This document shows positions 14,436 through 21,892 of a DNA stretch of 64,000 nt, in pieces; position 1 is the first letter of the stretch; each line of letters opens with the position of its first letter. Made by a program: the position numbers and the translations under genes. Below the pieces are notes generated by a model. The model saw nothing but the letters and a program-made list of their open reading frames with translations, was not told the DNA's origin and made no database searches. Source of the stretch: a virus. The stretch spans positions 1 to 64,000 of the IMG/VR virus record IMGVR_UViG_3300043496_000175; one strand, 5' to 3'.

Positions 14436-14593
14436 GCAGCAAACCCCAGTGCCGGGCTAAGACCAGGTATCCGGACCGGGCTTCAGCGGAAGTAGCTGCG
14501 GCAGATACACGAGCCAAGGACCCCACCGTGACCGATGTTCAGGTGATCCAGTGCACCAAGTGCCCCCGGTTTCACTTGCGGGTGTCCCGGTGA
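14432..14593 (+). CDS. Small zinc-ribbon protein (53 aa)
   Basis: A GTG start at 14432 overlaps the previous TGA, and the stop overlaps the next GTG. The protein has an N-terminal Cys (KPQCRAK) and a C-terminal CTKC pair. Too short for usual ORF cutoffs, but well supported by both overlaps. Confidence 0.65.
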   Translation: MSSKPQCRAKTRYPDRASAEVAAADTRAKDPTVTDVQVIQCTKCPRFHLRVSR

Positions 14594-15084
14594 AGCGCGC
14601 TGCTCTGCTCCTGCTGCTAGCACTCACCGCGTGCGGTGCTCCGCTGGCGGAAGAACAACCCGCGCCCGCTACGCCTACCTCCGCCGCTCTGGCCGGGAAG
14701 TCCGCTCCGGTTTTGAACGTGCACGACGGCGATACGTTCACCATCCCCGAGGGGCCCGTCCGTGTTTTGGGGATCAACACCCCGGAGATCTCCGGCCCGG
14801 CGGAGTGCTACGGGCAGGAGGCGACCGCCGCTGCGCGGGACCTGCTTACTGACTCCATGGTGATCCTCACCCCGGATCCCGAGCAGGGAGACAAGGACCG
14901 CTACGGACGCCTGCTCCGCTACACAACCACGGACAGCGGCGAAGACCTCGCCGCATACTTGCTCAGATACGGGTACGCCCGGGTCTACGAGGAATACCCG
15001 GTAGCCCGGACCCCCGAGTACCGGGAGATTCAAGCAAAGGCCCGCGCGGAGATGCGCGGCGGATGGAAGGACTGCTCATGGTGA
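14590..15084 (+). CDS. Secreted thermonuclease-like (SNase) lipoprotein
   Basis: A 164-residue protein from GTG 14590 (GTGA overlap). Residues 1-15 form a lipoprotein signal with lipobox LTAC (Cys15). The SNase fold follows: VHDGDTFTI, VRVLGINTPE, then CYGQEATAAARDLL, DKDRYGRLLRY and LLRYGYARVYEE, which carry the Asp, Arg and Glu positions of staphylococcal-type nucleases. It would be anchored on the outer face of the membrane and cut nucleic acid there. Finding it inside a phage early operon is unusual; possible roles are destroying competing incoming DNA or recycling nucleotides. Function inferred from the family. Confidence 0.85.
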   Translation: MKRAALLLLLALTACGAPLAEEQPAPATPTSAALAGKSAPVLNVHDGDTFTIPEGPVRVLGINTPEISGPAECYGQEATAAARDLLTDSMVILTPDPEQGDKDRYGRLLRYTTTDSGEDLAAYLLRYGYARVYEEYPVARTPEYREIQAKARAEMRGGWKDCSW

Positions 15085-15374
15085 TCGCACTGCTGTTGCT
15101 GGCCGTTTACGTCGCGGTAGTTGTTGTCTCCGGGCGGTTGCACCGCATCCGTCTGGGGAAGGGCGGGTACATCCCGCTGATGCTCGCGCTCATGCTTGCG
15201 TCCTTTGTGTTGGGCGCGTTGAGCCCGCTGTTGTGGGCGGCGGCAAGCCTGGGTCTTCTTATCTTCGCGGGCATGGACCTGGCGGTGGAGTTGCGCCGCC
15301 GCAATGAGCAACTAGAGCGCGTGGGAGCACCCACGGGACCTAAGGGATGGAGGACGGATCATGCTGCTCCCTGA
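15078..15374 (+). CDS. Small membrane protein (98 aa)
   Basis: Starts MVIALLLLAV at ATG 15078, overlapping the nuclease stop. Two or three hydrophobic helices (VIALLLLAVYVAVVVVSG, then IPLMLALMLASFVLGAL and LWAAASLGLLIFAG) are followed by a charged tail. Coupling to the lipoprotein nuclease suggests a joint envelope function, such as its immunity or localisation factor; this is inference only. A holin-like role is also possible. Confidence 0.7.
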   Translation: MVIALLLLAVYVAVVVVSGRLHRIRLGKGGYIPLMLALMLASFVLGALSPLLWAAASLGLLIFAGMDLAVELRRRNEQLERVGAPTGPKGWRTDHAAP

Positions 15375-15612
15375 GTACCGGGACCTGTTGAACCGGGCCT
15401 TAGCTCTGCCCGCGCTGGAGGACGATCCGGAGACCGACGTCGTGCTTTTTACGACGGCGGCAGGCTACCCCGAGCAGGGATGGATCCGCTCTGATGTCCG
15501 CAGATTCCTCGGGGAACTGCGGTATCTGTGGGAGCTGGGAAGCGCCAAAGACCAGGAGCAGTTTGCGCGGTACGTCAGCAACATCGCGGCGGGCAGGCTC
15601 GCCGGTGATTGA
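15361..15612 (+). CDS. Hypothetical protein (83 aa)
   Basis: Starts MLLPEYRDLL at ATG 15361. It has the look of a small helical protein (SDVRRFLGELRYLWELG). Overlaps both neighbours. No family recognised. Confidence 0.7.
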   Translation: MLLPEYRDLLNRALALPALEDDPETDVVLFTTAAGYPEQGWIRSDVRRFLGELRYLWELGSAKDQEQFARYVSNIAAGRLAGD

Positions 15613-15739
15613 CGCCGAATGCCCCTGGTGCCGCGCCCAGGGACCGCACTCCGTGACCGATGACCACGAGACTTCCGTAGACGCGGTCTGCGATGACTGC
15701 GGGCAACCGTTCATTGTCCAGATAGGAGAAAGATGCTGA
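15605..15739 (+). CDS. Small zinc-ribbon protein (44 aa)
   Basis: A GTG start at 15605 gives 44 residues with CPWC and CDDC about 22 residues apart, a clear four-Cys ribbon. It overlaps both neighbours. Confidence 0.7.
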   Translation: MIDAECPWCRAQGPHSVTDDHETSVDAVCDDCGQPFIVQIGERC

Positions 15740-15960
15740 CGTCCCGAGAAGCCCAGACCATCCTGCCGGGGGACCTGCTGCCGTCCGTGCAGGACGCCCA
15801 GGACGTGCATTCCGGGCAGGTGCTCACCGCGCCGGAACGCACCAACAGCACTTACAACGAGGTCAGGTTCCTGCTGCGTTGCACCACGCACGCCGACGAC
15901 GAGGAGGAGGTGCGGGTGCCCGCGCACAAGCTGATAGCGGTGGAGCGGTTCATTGCCTAG
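15733..15960 (+). CDS. Hypothetical protein (75 aa)
   Basis: Starts MLTSREAQTI at ATG 15733 after GGAGAAAG. A strand-rich middle (VRFLLRCTTHADDEEEVRVP) follows a helical N-terminus. No family recognised. Confidence 0.7.
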   Translation: MLTSREAQTILPGDLLPSVQDAQDVHSGQVLTAPERTNSTYNEVRFLLRCTTHADDEEEVRVPAHKLIAVERFIA

Positions 15961-16135
15961 CCCGGTGCAACTGCTCAGCCGCCTAGCCAGTTTTGATCCG
16001 GAGGACGGCACCATGACCGTGCACTTCACGCTGCAGTGTGGCCCTGCTCTTGCACACCTGAGCATCCACCTTGACCCTGCGTTGCGGAGCGTTGAGTTCT
16101 GTCCGCCGATCTACTCCCTGGAGGACGAGCAGTGA
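15953..16135 (+). CDS. Hypothetical protein (60 aa)
   Basis: A TTG start at 15953 is assumed from the overlap with the previous gene; GTG at 15965 is an alternative. Strand-rich (GTMTVHFTLQCGPALAHLSI). Ends in a GTGA overlap. Confidence 0.55.
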   Translation: MPSPVQLLSRLASFDPEDGTMTVHFTLQCGPALAHLSIHLDPALRSVEFCPPIYSLEDEQ

Positions 16136-16497
16136 CGTATCAGAGCATGACCTCAAGCGACATCGATGAGGCCTGGCTTTGCAGCCAGGACGGTGTCCTG
16201 GTGTATGACCACGCACAGCACAGCGTGTGGCATGAATACCTGGAGAGCAGGTTGCAGGGCAAGCCTGCAGACCTGGAGGAGGACGTGGACATTGAGCGGG
16301 AGCTGGCCATCACGAGGCAAGAACTCTCCGATGCGGACGTCACCGCCCAGGGCGTCTCAGAGCGCGCAGCGGCGGCGGTCCGGTACGCGGAAGTGGCCAG
16401 AACCTACTTCAAGGACCTGGTTGTGTCCCCCGGGGAGCGGCAGGCGATGATGCTTGAACTCAAGGCAGCGTCCAGCTTGTGGGAGCGGGTTCGGTAG
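16132..16497 (+). CDS. Hypothetical protein (121 aa)
   Basis: A GTG start at 16132 (GTGA overlap). Acidic, mostly helical, with a possible coiled coil (LEEDVDIERELAITRQELSD). Ends in a TAGTG overlap with the last gene of the operon. No family recognised. Confidence 0.7.
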   Translation: MTYQSMTSSDIDEAWLCSQDGVLVYDHAQHSVWHEYLESRLQGKPADLEEDVDIERELAITRQELSDADVTAQGVSERAAAAVRYAEVARTYFKDLVVSPGERQAMMLELKAASSLWERVR

Positions 16498-16715
16498 TGG
16501 CGAGTAAGTACCTGTCCTACTTCCGGATGGTTGACCAGTACGGAGTGCTGCACCTGGCCCGAGCACAGGACTGGGCGGGCACGTATTTGTGCGGAGACAC
16601 ACCGGAAGGGAACCTCCCCACGGATGCAGCGGAACCGGTGTATGTGCCGGGGAAGTTGAACCCGGACTATGACCGGATCTGCCCTACCTGCAACCGGGTA
16701 GCGTTCCCGGAATAG
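16497..16715 (+). CDS. Small CxxC protein (72 aa), last gene of the operon
   Basis: A GTG start at 16497 (TAGTG overlap). The C-terminus has ICPTCNRVAFP, a zinc-knuckle-like pair with an earlier Cys (TYLCGD). It is followed immediately by a strong terminator. Confidence 0.7.
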   Translation: MASKYLSYFRMVDQYGVLHLARAQDWAGTYLCGDTPEGNLPTDAAEPVYVPGKLNPDYDRICPTCNRVAFPE

Positions 16716-16745
16716 CAAAGGCCCCGCCTACCGGCGGGGCCTTTT
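16715..16745 (+). terminator. Rho-independent terminator, end of rightward operon
   Basis: GCAAAGGCCCCGCC pairs with GGCGGGGCCTTTTGC around a TACC loop. A T run follows on the plus strand and an equivalent on the minus strand, so it can serve both converging units. Confidence 0.85.
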
Positions 16746-16764
16746 GCGTGCGGGAGGCGGCGAA

Positions 16765-16932
16765 CTACAGGCGCGTAGAACGGCCTCTCAGGATCTGCAG
16801 GCCCAGCAGGACAGCGGCGACCACGATGAGCACGATGCCCAACCACAGCAACCACGTAGCGGCGGTTCCGGCCACCCCGAAGGCGATCAGGATGATGGCA
16901 ACTACCGCGATGATCACGCCAAGAATTAGCAT
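16765..16932 (-). CDS. Small two-span membrane protein (55 aa)
   Basis: Found by reading: ATG at 16932, stop at 16765. The product is nearly all hydrophobic (LILGVIIAVVAIILIAFG and LWLGIVLIVVAAVLLGLQ), with a basic C-terminus (RGRSTRL). This is typical of small phage or conjugative-element membrane proteins, holin-like or exclusion-type. It lies at the 3' end of a three-gene leftward unit ending at the terminator. Function unknown. Confidence 0.65.
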   Translation of the reverse strand: MLILGVIIAVVAIILIAFGVAGTAATWLLWLGIVLIVVAAVLLGLQILRGRSTRL

Positions 16933-16941
16933 GCGCCGATT

Positions 16942-17106
16942 CTACGTCTGCGCCGGAACGCGGACCAGTCCGAGCGCTTCCAGCTCATCGAGCAGAGCGG
17001 CCACGGCCCAGTGTTCCGGTTCCGGCTCGCCCATCTGAGCGGCTTCCACGAGGGCCTTTGCCTGGGCCCGGACCAGGTAGGTGATGAGTGCGTCACGGTT
17101 CTTCAT
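16942..17106 (-). CDS. Small acidic helical protein (54 aa)
   Basis: Starts MKNRDALITY at ATG 17106, overlapping the upstream stop (ATGA). Helical (AQAKALVEAAQMGEPEPEHW). No family recognised. Confidence 0.6.
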   Translation of the reverse strand: MKNRDALITYLVRAQAKALVEAAQMGEPEPEHWAVAALLDELEALGLVRVPAQT

Positions 17107-17405
17107 CTTGCCCCCAGCCAACGGTAGGTAGCTTGCCGAAGGGTACCCCGGAACGTGCGAGCGAAGCGGTGCACAGCCAGGTGACAATCCGAGCACAAAC
17201 ACATCAGATCCGCGTCCGGTTCCCGGCCGTGGAACGCCTGCGCGTATGAGAGGTGATGCGCGTGGTTGCGGCGGTCCTGCTTGCCGCATCCTGCGCAGAT
17301 CCAACCCCGGGACTCCCGGAAAGCGCGGCTGCGGGCGGCCCAGGTCTTCGTCCGGGCGTAGCGGTGAATCTTGCGCTGATACTTGCTTTTCTTCCGCAAC
17401 ACCAT
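17103..17405 (-). CDS. HNH endonuclease
   Basis: A 100-residue basic protein from ATG 17405, preceded by CTGGAGGG. The HNH core has CAGCGKQDRRNHAHHLSYAQA with the conserved HH, and a second Cys pair MCLCSDCHLAVHR, giving a complete zinc-ringed ββα-metal nuclease. HNH proteins of this size occur near packaging or mobile genes. Here it lies divergently beside the relaxase region rather than next to the terminase. The leader contains an inverted repeat (17424-17449). Confidence 0.8.
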   Translation of the reverse strand: MVLRKKSKYQRKIHRYARTKTWAARSRAFRESRGWICAGCGKQDRRNHAHHLSYAQAFHGREPDADLMCLCSDCHLAVHRFARTFRGTLRQATYRWLGAR

Positions 17406-17423
17406 GCCCTCCAGAAACACCAC

Positions 17424-17449
17424 AACCCCCGGACGCCATTCCGGGGGTT
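17424..17449. repeat. Perfect 10-bp inverted repeat
   Basis: AACCCCCGGA (17424-17433) and TCCGGGGGTT (17440-17449) with a 6-base loop. It lies in the leader of the HNH gene and upstream of the mobilisation genes; an attenuator, or part of a transfer origin. Confidence 0.6.
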
Positions 17450-17457
17450 GCTTCCTG

Positions 17458-17499
17458 CCGCACGCGGCCAGGCCGAGGACCGAACCTCGGGGTGTGCGG
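17458..17499. other. Candidate transfer origin (oriT) inverted repeats
   Basis: Nested inverted repeats: outer CCGCAC (17458-17463) / GTGCGG (17494-17499), inner CCGAGG (17473-17478) / CCTCGG (17485-17490). They sit about 70 bp upstream of the accessory-protein/relaxase pair, the usual place for a MobP-type oriT. No nic site can be assigned by eye. Confidence 0.4.
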
Positions 17500-17568
17500 G
17501 CCAGGTTACTACGAGGGGGTACAGCTGCGATATACCGATTGTGATGACGAACCTCTATACTATTGCGA

Positions 17569-17856
17569 ATGGTCAACAACGATCCCAAGCGCCACCGCCG
17601 GAAGAACGACCCCGGCGGCCGGTCCATCCTGTATCAAATCCGGTTGTCCGAATCAGAGCAGAAGGCCCTTCAGGCCAAGGCCAAGGAGGCAGGGATCACG
17701 GTCGCCGCGCTGCTGGTGACCAGCGCTTTGAAGGACAACCACGCGGTGGAACAGCAGATCCTCAGCTATGAAGCTGAAGCCTTGAGAAGGCAGTTGCAGC
17801 AGGGTAAATGGGAAGACGAGCTGGTGCTCGCCTTGTCTCGAAAGTTGAACCCGTGA
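17569..17856 (+). CDS. MobC-like mobilisation accessory protein
   Basis: A 95-residue protein starting MVNNDPKRHR at ATG 17569. A -10 TATACT lies 7 bases upstream (17556-17561) with no ribosome-binding site, so it is probably leaderless. A basic N-terminus is followed by a strand-helix-helix pattern: ILYQIRLSESEQKALQAKAK, then GITVAALLVTSAL. This is typical of ribbon-helix-helix MobC proteins that bind oriT and help the relaxase. The stop overlaps the relaxase GTG, so the two are coupled. Confidence 0.75.
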   Translation: MVNNDPKRHRRKNDPGGRSILYQIRLSESEQKALQAKAKEAGITVAALLVTSALKDNHAVEQQILSYEAEALRRQLQQGKWEDELVLALSRKLNP

Positions 17857-19781
17857 TCATCAAGATCGGTGCTCGGAGTTCTGATCCAGGTGGCCTCATC
17901 CGGTACCTTGCGGACACCCAAGACAGCTCCAGGAAGCCGGGTCGGAACCAGCACACGGACCCTTATGTAGTGACCGGTTCGCTGGGTTACACCGGCCCGA
18001 TGGACCCCGGGATGGTGGCTACGTTGTCCGGCGATCTTCGGGTTCCGACGTTGAAGTTTCCTGACACCTTTCCGAAAGGAAATCAGATCTGGCATGCCGC
18101 GATCGTTTTGCAGCCGGAGGAAGGAAAACTTGACTCGGAGACATGGGAGCGGCTGGCTCAGGATTACATGACGGAGATGGGATTGAACGGTGGCGGGCAG
18201 GTTCCGTTGCGGTGGTTCGCAGTCAACCATGGGGTGAACTCAGCAGGATCCGATCACGTCCACATCGCTGCCAACTTGATCCGGGAGAACGGCATCCAGG
18301 CCAAGGTGTGGATGGACATGCCGCGTTCCCAGAAGGTGGCCATGCTGCTTGAAGAGCGGTATGACCTGAAGGTGGTGGCGTCCAGGTACATGGGTGTTTC
18401 CGCTCGTGGGTATGGCATGAATGATCTCAAACGGGCAGTGAATACCGGCGGGAAGGAGCCACGCCGGATTGAGCTGGAACGCAAGGTCCGGGTAGCTGCG
18501 GTGGGGTCCACTTCGGAAGAGTCGTTCGTGCAGAACTTGGAACAGCAAGGGCTGCGGTTCCGGGGCCGGAAGGACCACAACGGCACACTGACGGGTTATT
18601 CGGTAAACCTGCCTGAGACCACAACGGCGAAGGGGAATGAGCACTGGTGGGCGGGTGGCAAGTTGGCGAGGGATTTGTCTCTGCCACGCCTGCGTCTGGG
18701 ATGGGAGGACAAGACCAGCAACACCCCCAGCCACATCAAAGCGGTGGACGAGCTGGTCTCATTGCAGCGGAGCCTGCCGACCGCTTCCTTTGATCAGGTC
18801 GTTGACGCCTCACACCAGATGGCCGGTGCGCTGGCGGCGGTCTCCCAGGCAACCGAGGACCCTCCGGGCGAATTGGCGAGAGCTTCACACCACGCCGGAA
18901 AGTTCGCTCAGACCCGCACCTATGTGCAGAAACCAAAGCCTCCGGCACTATCCATTGGACTGCTGTTCCTGCAGTGCATGGACCCCGCAGGACCGGTAGG
19001 GAAAACTGTGATGCTGAAGCAGCTCATGGCCACCTACCGTGCACTACTCGATGCCCAGTACGCCCAACGCGGACTGGTAACTGCTAAGGGAGGGATCCCT
19101 GGAATGAGTGAAGCACCCGAAGAGGAACTGGTTCAGATCGGCGTCACCGCCGGTGTGACCGCTGGAGCCATGGTGATGGAACGCCATGCTCGGACCAAGG
19201 AGGCCCGTGCCAAGAATGAGAGAAAAGCTCTAGAGCCGTGGGACGCCAAGGCGATCCGGAAGATGCGGGTCGAGAACGAGTGGCTCCAGGCCACGCAGCG
19301 GGCTGCGCACCGGCCCATTCCGGGGCGGATGACCCAGGCTCAGGCTGACCGGATTCAGGCGCTGGCCGATGAGTTCGAGATGCCCGCGATGGTGGTCGGG
19401 ATTGACCGCTACACCGAGAAGGAGGCTGCTGCCTACATCGAATCCCTGGAGGCGCACAGCACCGGTTACGTGCCGGAAAAGGTGGCGCTGCCGCAGACGG
19501 CTCTGCAGGAATCTGACGCGGTGGAAGCCTTCATGGCTGACCTGGAGGCCAAGCACGGAGACAAGATTCCCGAGCAGGCACAGCCCAGTGAGCCGTCCAC
19601 GGTGGTGCAGCGCAAGTGGCTCACCTCCGTGGCCGGACTCAGCCCGGAGGACGCGGAGAAGATGACCAAGGAAGGTGCCGCCGCGTTCCGCACGCAGATG
19701 GAACAGCGGAACGCGCTGGCGGTTGGTTTGACGCCGGTCCAGACTGCTAAGAACGGTCCCGGGAAGGGGCGTAGCCTGTAA
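17853..19781 (+). CDS. MobP-type relaxase
   Basis: A 642-residue protein from GTG 17853 (GTGA overlap). The N-terminal ~200 residues are the relaxase domain: a Tyr in GLIRYLAD (Tyr18) as candidate motif I nucleophile, HAAIVLQPEE (from His81), and motif III with His126 and the HVH pair His135/His137 in NHGVNSAGSDHVHIAANLI, the metal-binding triad of MobP/VirD2-like enzymes. It would nick oriT and pilot the strand into a recipient. The C-terminal ~400 residues are helical, with no helicase or primase motif. Full length with no frameshift. It is followed by a bidirectional terminator and a convergent T4SS operon. Confidence 0.88.
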   Translation: MIIKIGARSSDPGGLIRYLADTQDSSRKPGRNQHTDPYVVTGSLGYTGPMDPGMVATLSGDLRVPTLKFPDTFPKGNQIWHAAIVLQPEEGKLDSETWERLAQDYMTEMGLNGGGQVPLRWFAVNHGVNSAGSDHVHIAANLIRENGIQAKVWMDMPRSQKVAMLLEERYDLKVVASRYMGVSARGYGMNDLKRAVNTGGKEPRRIELERKVRVAAVGSTSEESFVQNLEQQGLRFRGRKDHNGTLTGYSVNLPETTTAKGNEHWWAGGKLARDLSLPRLRLGWEDKTSNTPSHIKAVDELVSLQRSLPTASFDQVVDASHQMAGALAAVSQATEDPPGELARASHHAGKFAQTRTYVQKPKPPALSIGLLFLQCMDPAGPVGKTVMLKQLMATYRALLDAQYAQRGLVTAKGGIPGMSEAPEEELVQIGVTAGVTAGAMVMERHARTKEARAKNERKALEPWDAKAIRKMRVENEWLQATQRAAHRPIPGRMTQAQADRIQALADEFEMPAMVVGIDRYTEKEAAAYIESLEAHSTGYVPEKVALPQTALQESDAVEAFMADLEAKHGDKIPEQAQPSEPSTVVQRKWLTSVAGLSPEDAEKMTKEGAAAFRTQMEQRNALAVGLTPVQTAKNGPGKGRSL

Positions 19782-19794
19782 GTACGGGACATGG

Positions 19795-19823
19795 AAAAGC
19801 CCCCGCCTGCGGCGGGGGCTTTT
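19795..19823. terminator. Bidirectional terminator between relaxase and T4SS operon
   Basis: AAAAGCCCCCGCC and GGCGGGGGCTTTT form a 13-bp stem with a 3-base loop and T runs on both strands. Confidence 0.9.
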
Positions 19824-20183
19824 CTATGCCTGGAATCGGCCGAGAGGAATAACTCCGCCAGGGTCATGGTGCCCGGTTCGCCACTCACATCCGGCGAAGG
19901 TTCCGCCTTCCACACATAGCCGGTCGAACAGCAGCGGGTAGGCGAAGTCCCGTTTCCACACCACCAGATCATCTGGGGAATGCCGCATCGAAGCCAGCTC
20001 CCAGGTTTGCCACAACAGCTTCACCGTGTCAGCGGCTTCCTCATGTTCCTGCCATTTCACGCACCAGATGAGCCTGGTCGGCCTGGCGAACAGCGGAGCG
20101 AGCCGTAGATCGAAGAACTCCACCTCGTTGGAGTAGAGGGGTTCCGGATCCTGCTCCGGCGTGATGGCAAGAGGGCCGGTCAT
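19824..20183 (-). CDS. DUF4913 family protein
   Basis: A 119-residue protein whose ATG at 20183 overlaps the coupling-protein stop. The pattern WCVKWQEHEEAADTVKLLW, VVWKRDFAYPLLFDRL and GGTFAGCEW, with conserved Trp/His/Cys, is the DUF4913 signature known from actinobacterial plasmids and integrative elements. The function is unknown, but its regular position beside TraG-type genes suggests a transfer-related role. Last gene of the T4SS operon. Confidence 0.75.
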   Translation of the reverse strand: MTGPLAITPEQDPEPLYSNEVEFFDLRLAPLFARPTRLIWCVKWQEHEEAADTVKLLWQTWELASMRHSPDDLVVWKRDFAYPLLFDRLCVEGGTFAGCEWRTGHHDPGGVIPLGRFQA

Positions 20184-21892
20184 GCTGGCTCAAACTCTTC
20201 AATGGATGCAGCCACCAGGGGCTCCATCTCCGGGCGTTTGAACCATGGCACGGTGTTCGCCAGGAACGGTCGGCCGCCGGAGAAATGCACCAGGCACTCG
20301 CCCAGCTCGAACGCGGCGATGTCATCAGGTTCCAGCACCGATTCCAGCCGCTGGGAGCTGGACCGGGAGTACCCGTTCTTGCCCTTGCTGGAGGAGGTGC
20401 TGTACTCCGTGACGTAGTGGCGGCCCACCAGATCACTGATCGATTTGAGGAATGTGGGATCGGCTTGACCAGACCCCACGATGCGAATGTTGGAGGCATC
20501 CCACATCTGCTGCATCCCATCCCGGGACCACACCCGGCACCCCTGGGACCAGTTCTGCAGGATCGCCCACGGGCAGATACCACGCGAGCCGTAGTGGGAG
20601 TACAGGTCCGGCAGGTCCTTCAACCGGCACACGTTGGCGACCTCGTCCAGGATCGCCATCAGCGGGATCGGGAGACGTCCGTGGGGGTTCTCGTCCGCGA
20701 ACTCCTCCGCAGCGTCGAGCACCCAGATGGTGAGCGCCGCCGTGAGTGGGCCAGTGGATCCGATGCCCTCTTTGGACAGCGCGATCATCGTGTCCCGCTC
20801 CGAGCGCACGAACTGTTCCGGGGAGAAGCACGGACGCTTATCCAAGATGTCTCTGGGCTCCAGCCACTCCCGGACCCGGGAATTGTTCAGGAACGACACC
20901 ATCTCCGAAGCGGTCCCGAACACACCGGCCCTCTGCTCGTCCGGGGCGAAGTACACACCTTCCAGGGCAGCCGCTGGGAGGACGTACCCGGCCTCCTCCA
21001 GGATCTTGATCGGCCGCTTGTCCCGGGAGTTGGTGAGCCACCGGAACACCTGGGAGATCGGCTGGTCGGAGATGGAGCAGGCCAGCAGTAGACCGGCCAG
21101 CAGGTTCGGTCCGGCGCTGTCGAAGTAGGCGTCCCGTTTGGCGTCGGTAGGGCCGGAGGCGTCCATCCAGATTTTCGCCAGCTTGGTGGCTCGGACTTCG
21201 TCGGTGACGTAGTCGTTGAGATTCAGCCACCAGTCCGGCGTGTTCTTTCCGGTGATCCGCTGTGGGTCGAATACCCACCTCTTTCCGGGGCGGGCACCAC
21301 GGATAGCGTCCGGCAGATCCCGCTTGTTGGTAGTGGCGAACACCACTCCAGGAGCGTTCATGATCATGGGTATGGCGAAGCCTGTGGTCTTGCCTGATTC
21401 CGGTCCCATAATGATGGTGCCGGTCTTGCGGAAGTCGGTGTACCGGTCTTTCTTCCCGGTCATGGTGCGGACCAGCATCACGCCCTTGACATCACCAGTG
21501 GTGAGCCGAGATGCGTCGGACCGTTTGGTGACCGATTCCAGGCTCAGTTCCTCCCCCTTACCGAGGTGGCGGGCCGCCTTACCGGCGTCGGTGAGTTTCG
21601 GTTTGCGCTTCCACAGGTACAGCGCCAGGCCCAGCACCAGAATCGTGAGCGTTCCTACCAGGACGGCGGCGGTCAAGTGCTCCCCCGTCCAAGGGATCCG
21701 TCCCTGCACAACACCGAGGATCTCCCCAGTAGCGACCGTGGGAGGGAACCCTGGGACCCAGTTGCCGGTACGCAGGAACGACGTCAATTCCGTCCAGCCG
21801 TACAGCACCAGCACTGCGCCTACGGCGGCCCCGACCAGGTAGATGTTTCCCTGGCCGGGAGCCGCCGGACGGTTCCTTGTCTTGCCGTTCAT
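20180..21892 (-). CDS. VirD4/TraG-type coupling protein (T4CP)
   Basis: A 570-residue ATPase; start MNGKTRNRPA at ATG 21892, chosen by the ATGA overlap with the VirB4-like gene. Two N-terminal membrane helices (about residues 18-40 and 72-95), then a Walker A GPESGKTT (163-170). The Walker B LMAILDEVANV and a typical TraG sequence (VFATTNKRDLPDAIRG) follow. T4CPs bind the relaxosome and pump the DNA strand into the channel. The full set of motifs is intact. With the relaxase 70 bp past its 3' partner, this completes the DNA-processing side of a conjugation system. Confidence 0.9.
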   Translation of the reverse strand: MNGKTRNRPAAPGQGNIYLVGAAVGAVLVLYGWTELTSFLRTGNWVPGFPPTVATGEILGVVQGRIPWTGEHLTAAVLVGTLTILVLGLALYLWKRKPKLTDAGKAARHLGKGEELSLESVTKRSDASRLTTGDVKGVMLVRTMTGKKDRYTDFRKTGTIIMGPESGKTTGFAIPMIMNAPGVVFATTNKRDLPDAIRGARPGKRWVFDPQRITGKNTPDWWLNLNDYVTDEVRATKLAKIWMDASGPTDAKRDAYFDSAGPNLLAGLLLACSISDQPISQVFRWLTNSRDKRPIKILEEAGYVLPAAALEGVYFAPDEQRAGVFGTASEMVSFLNNSRVREWLEPRDILDKRPCFSPEQFVRSERDTMIALSKEGIGSTGPLTAALTIWVLDAAEEFADENPHGRLPIPLMAILDEVANVCRLKDLPDLYSHYGSRGICPWAILQNWSQGCRVWSRDGMQQMWDASNIRIVGSGQADPTFLKSISDLVGRHYVTEYSTSSSKGKNGYSRSSSQRLESVLEPDDIAAFELGECLVHFSGGRPFLANTVPWFKRPEMEPLVAASIEEFEPA

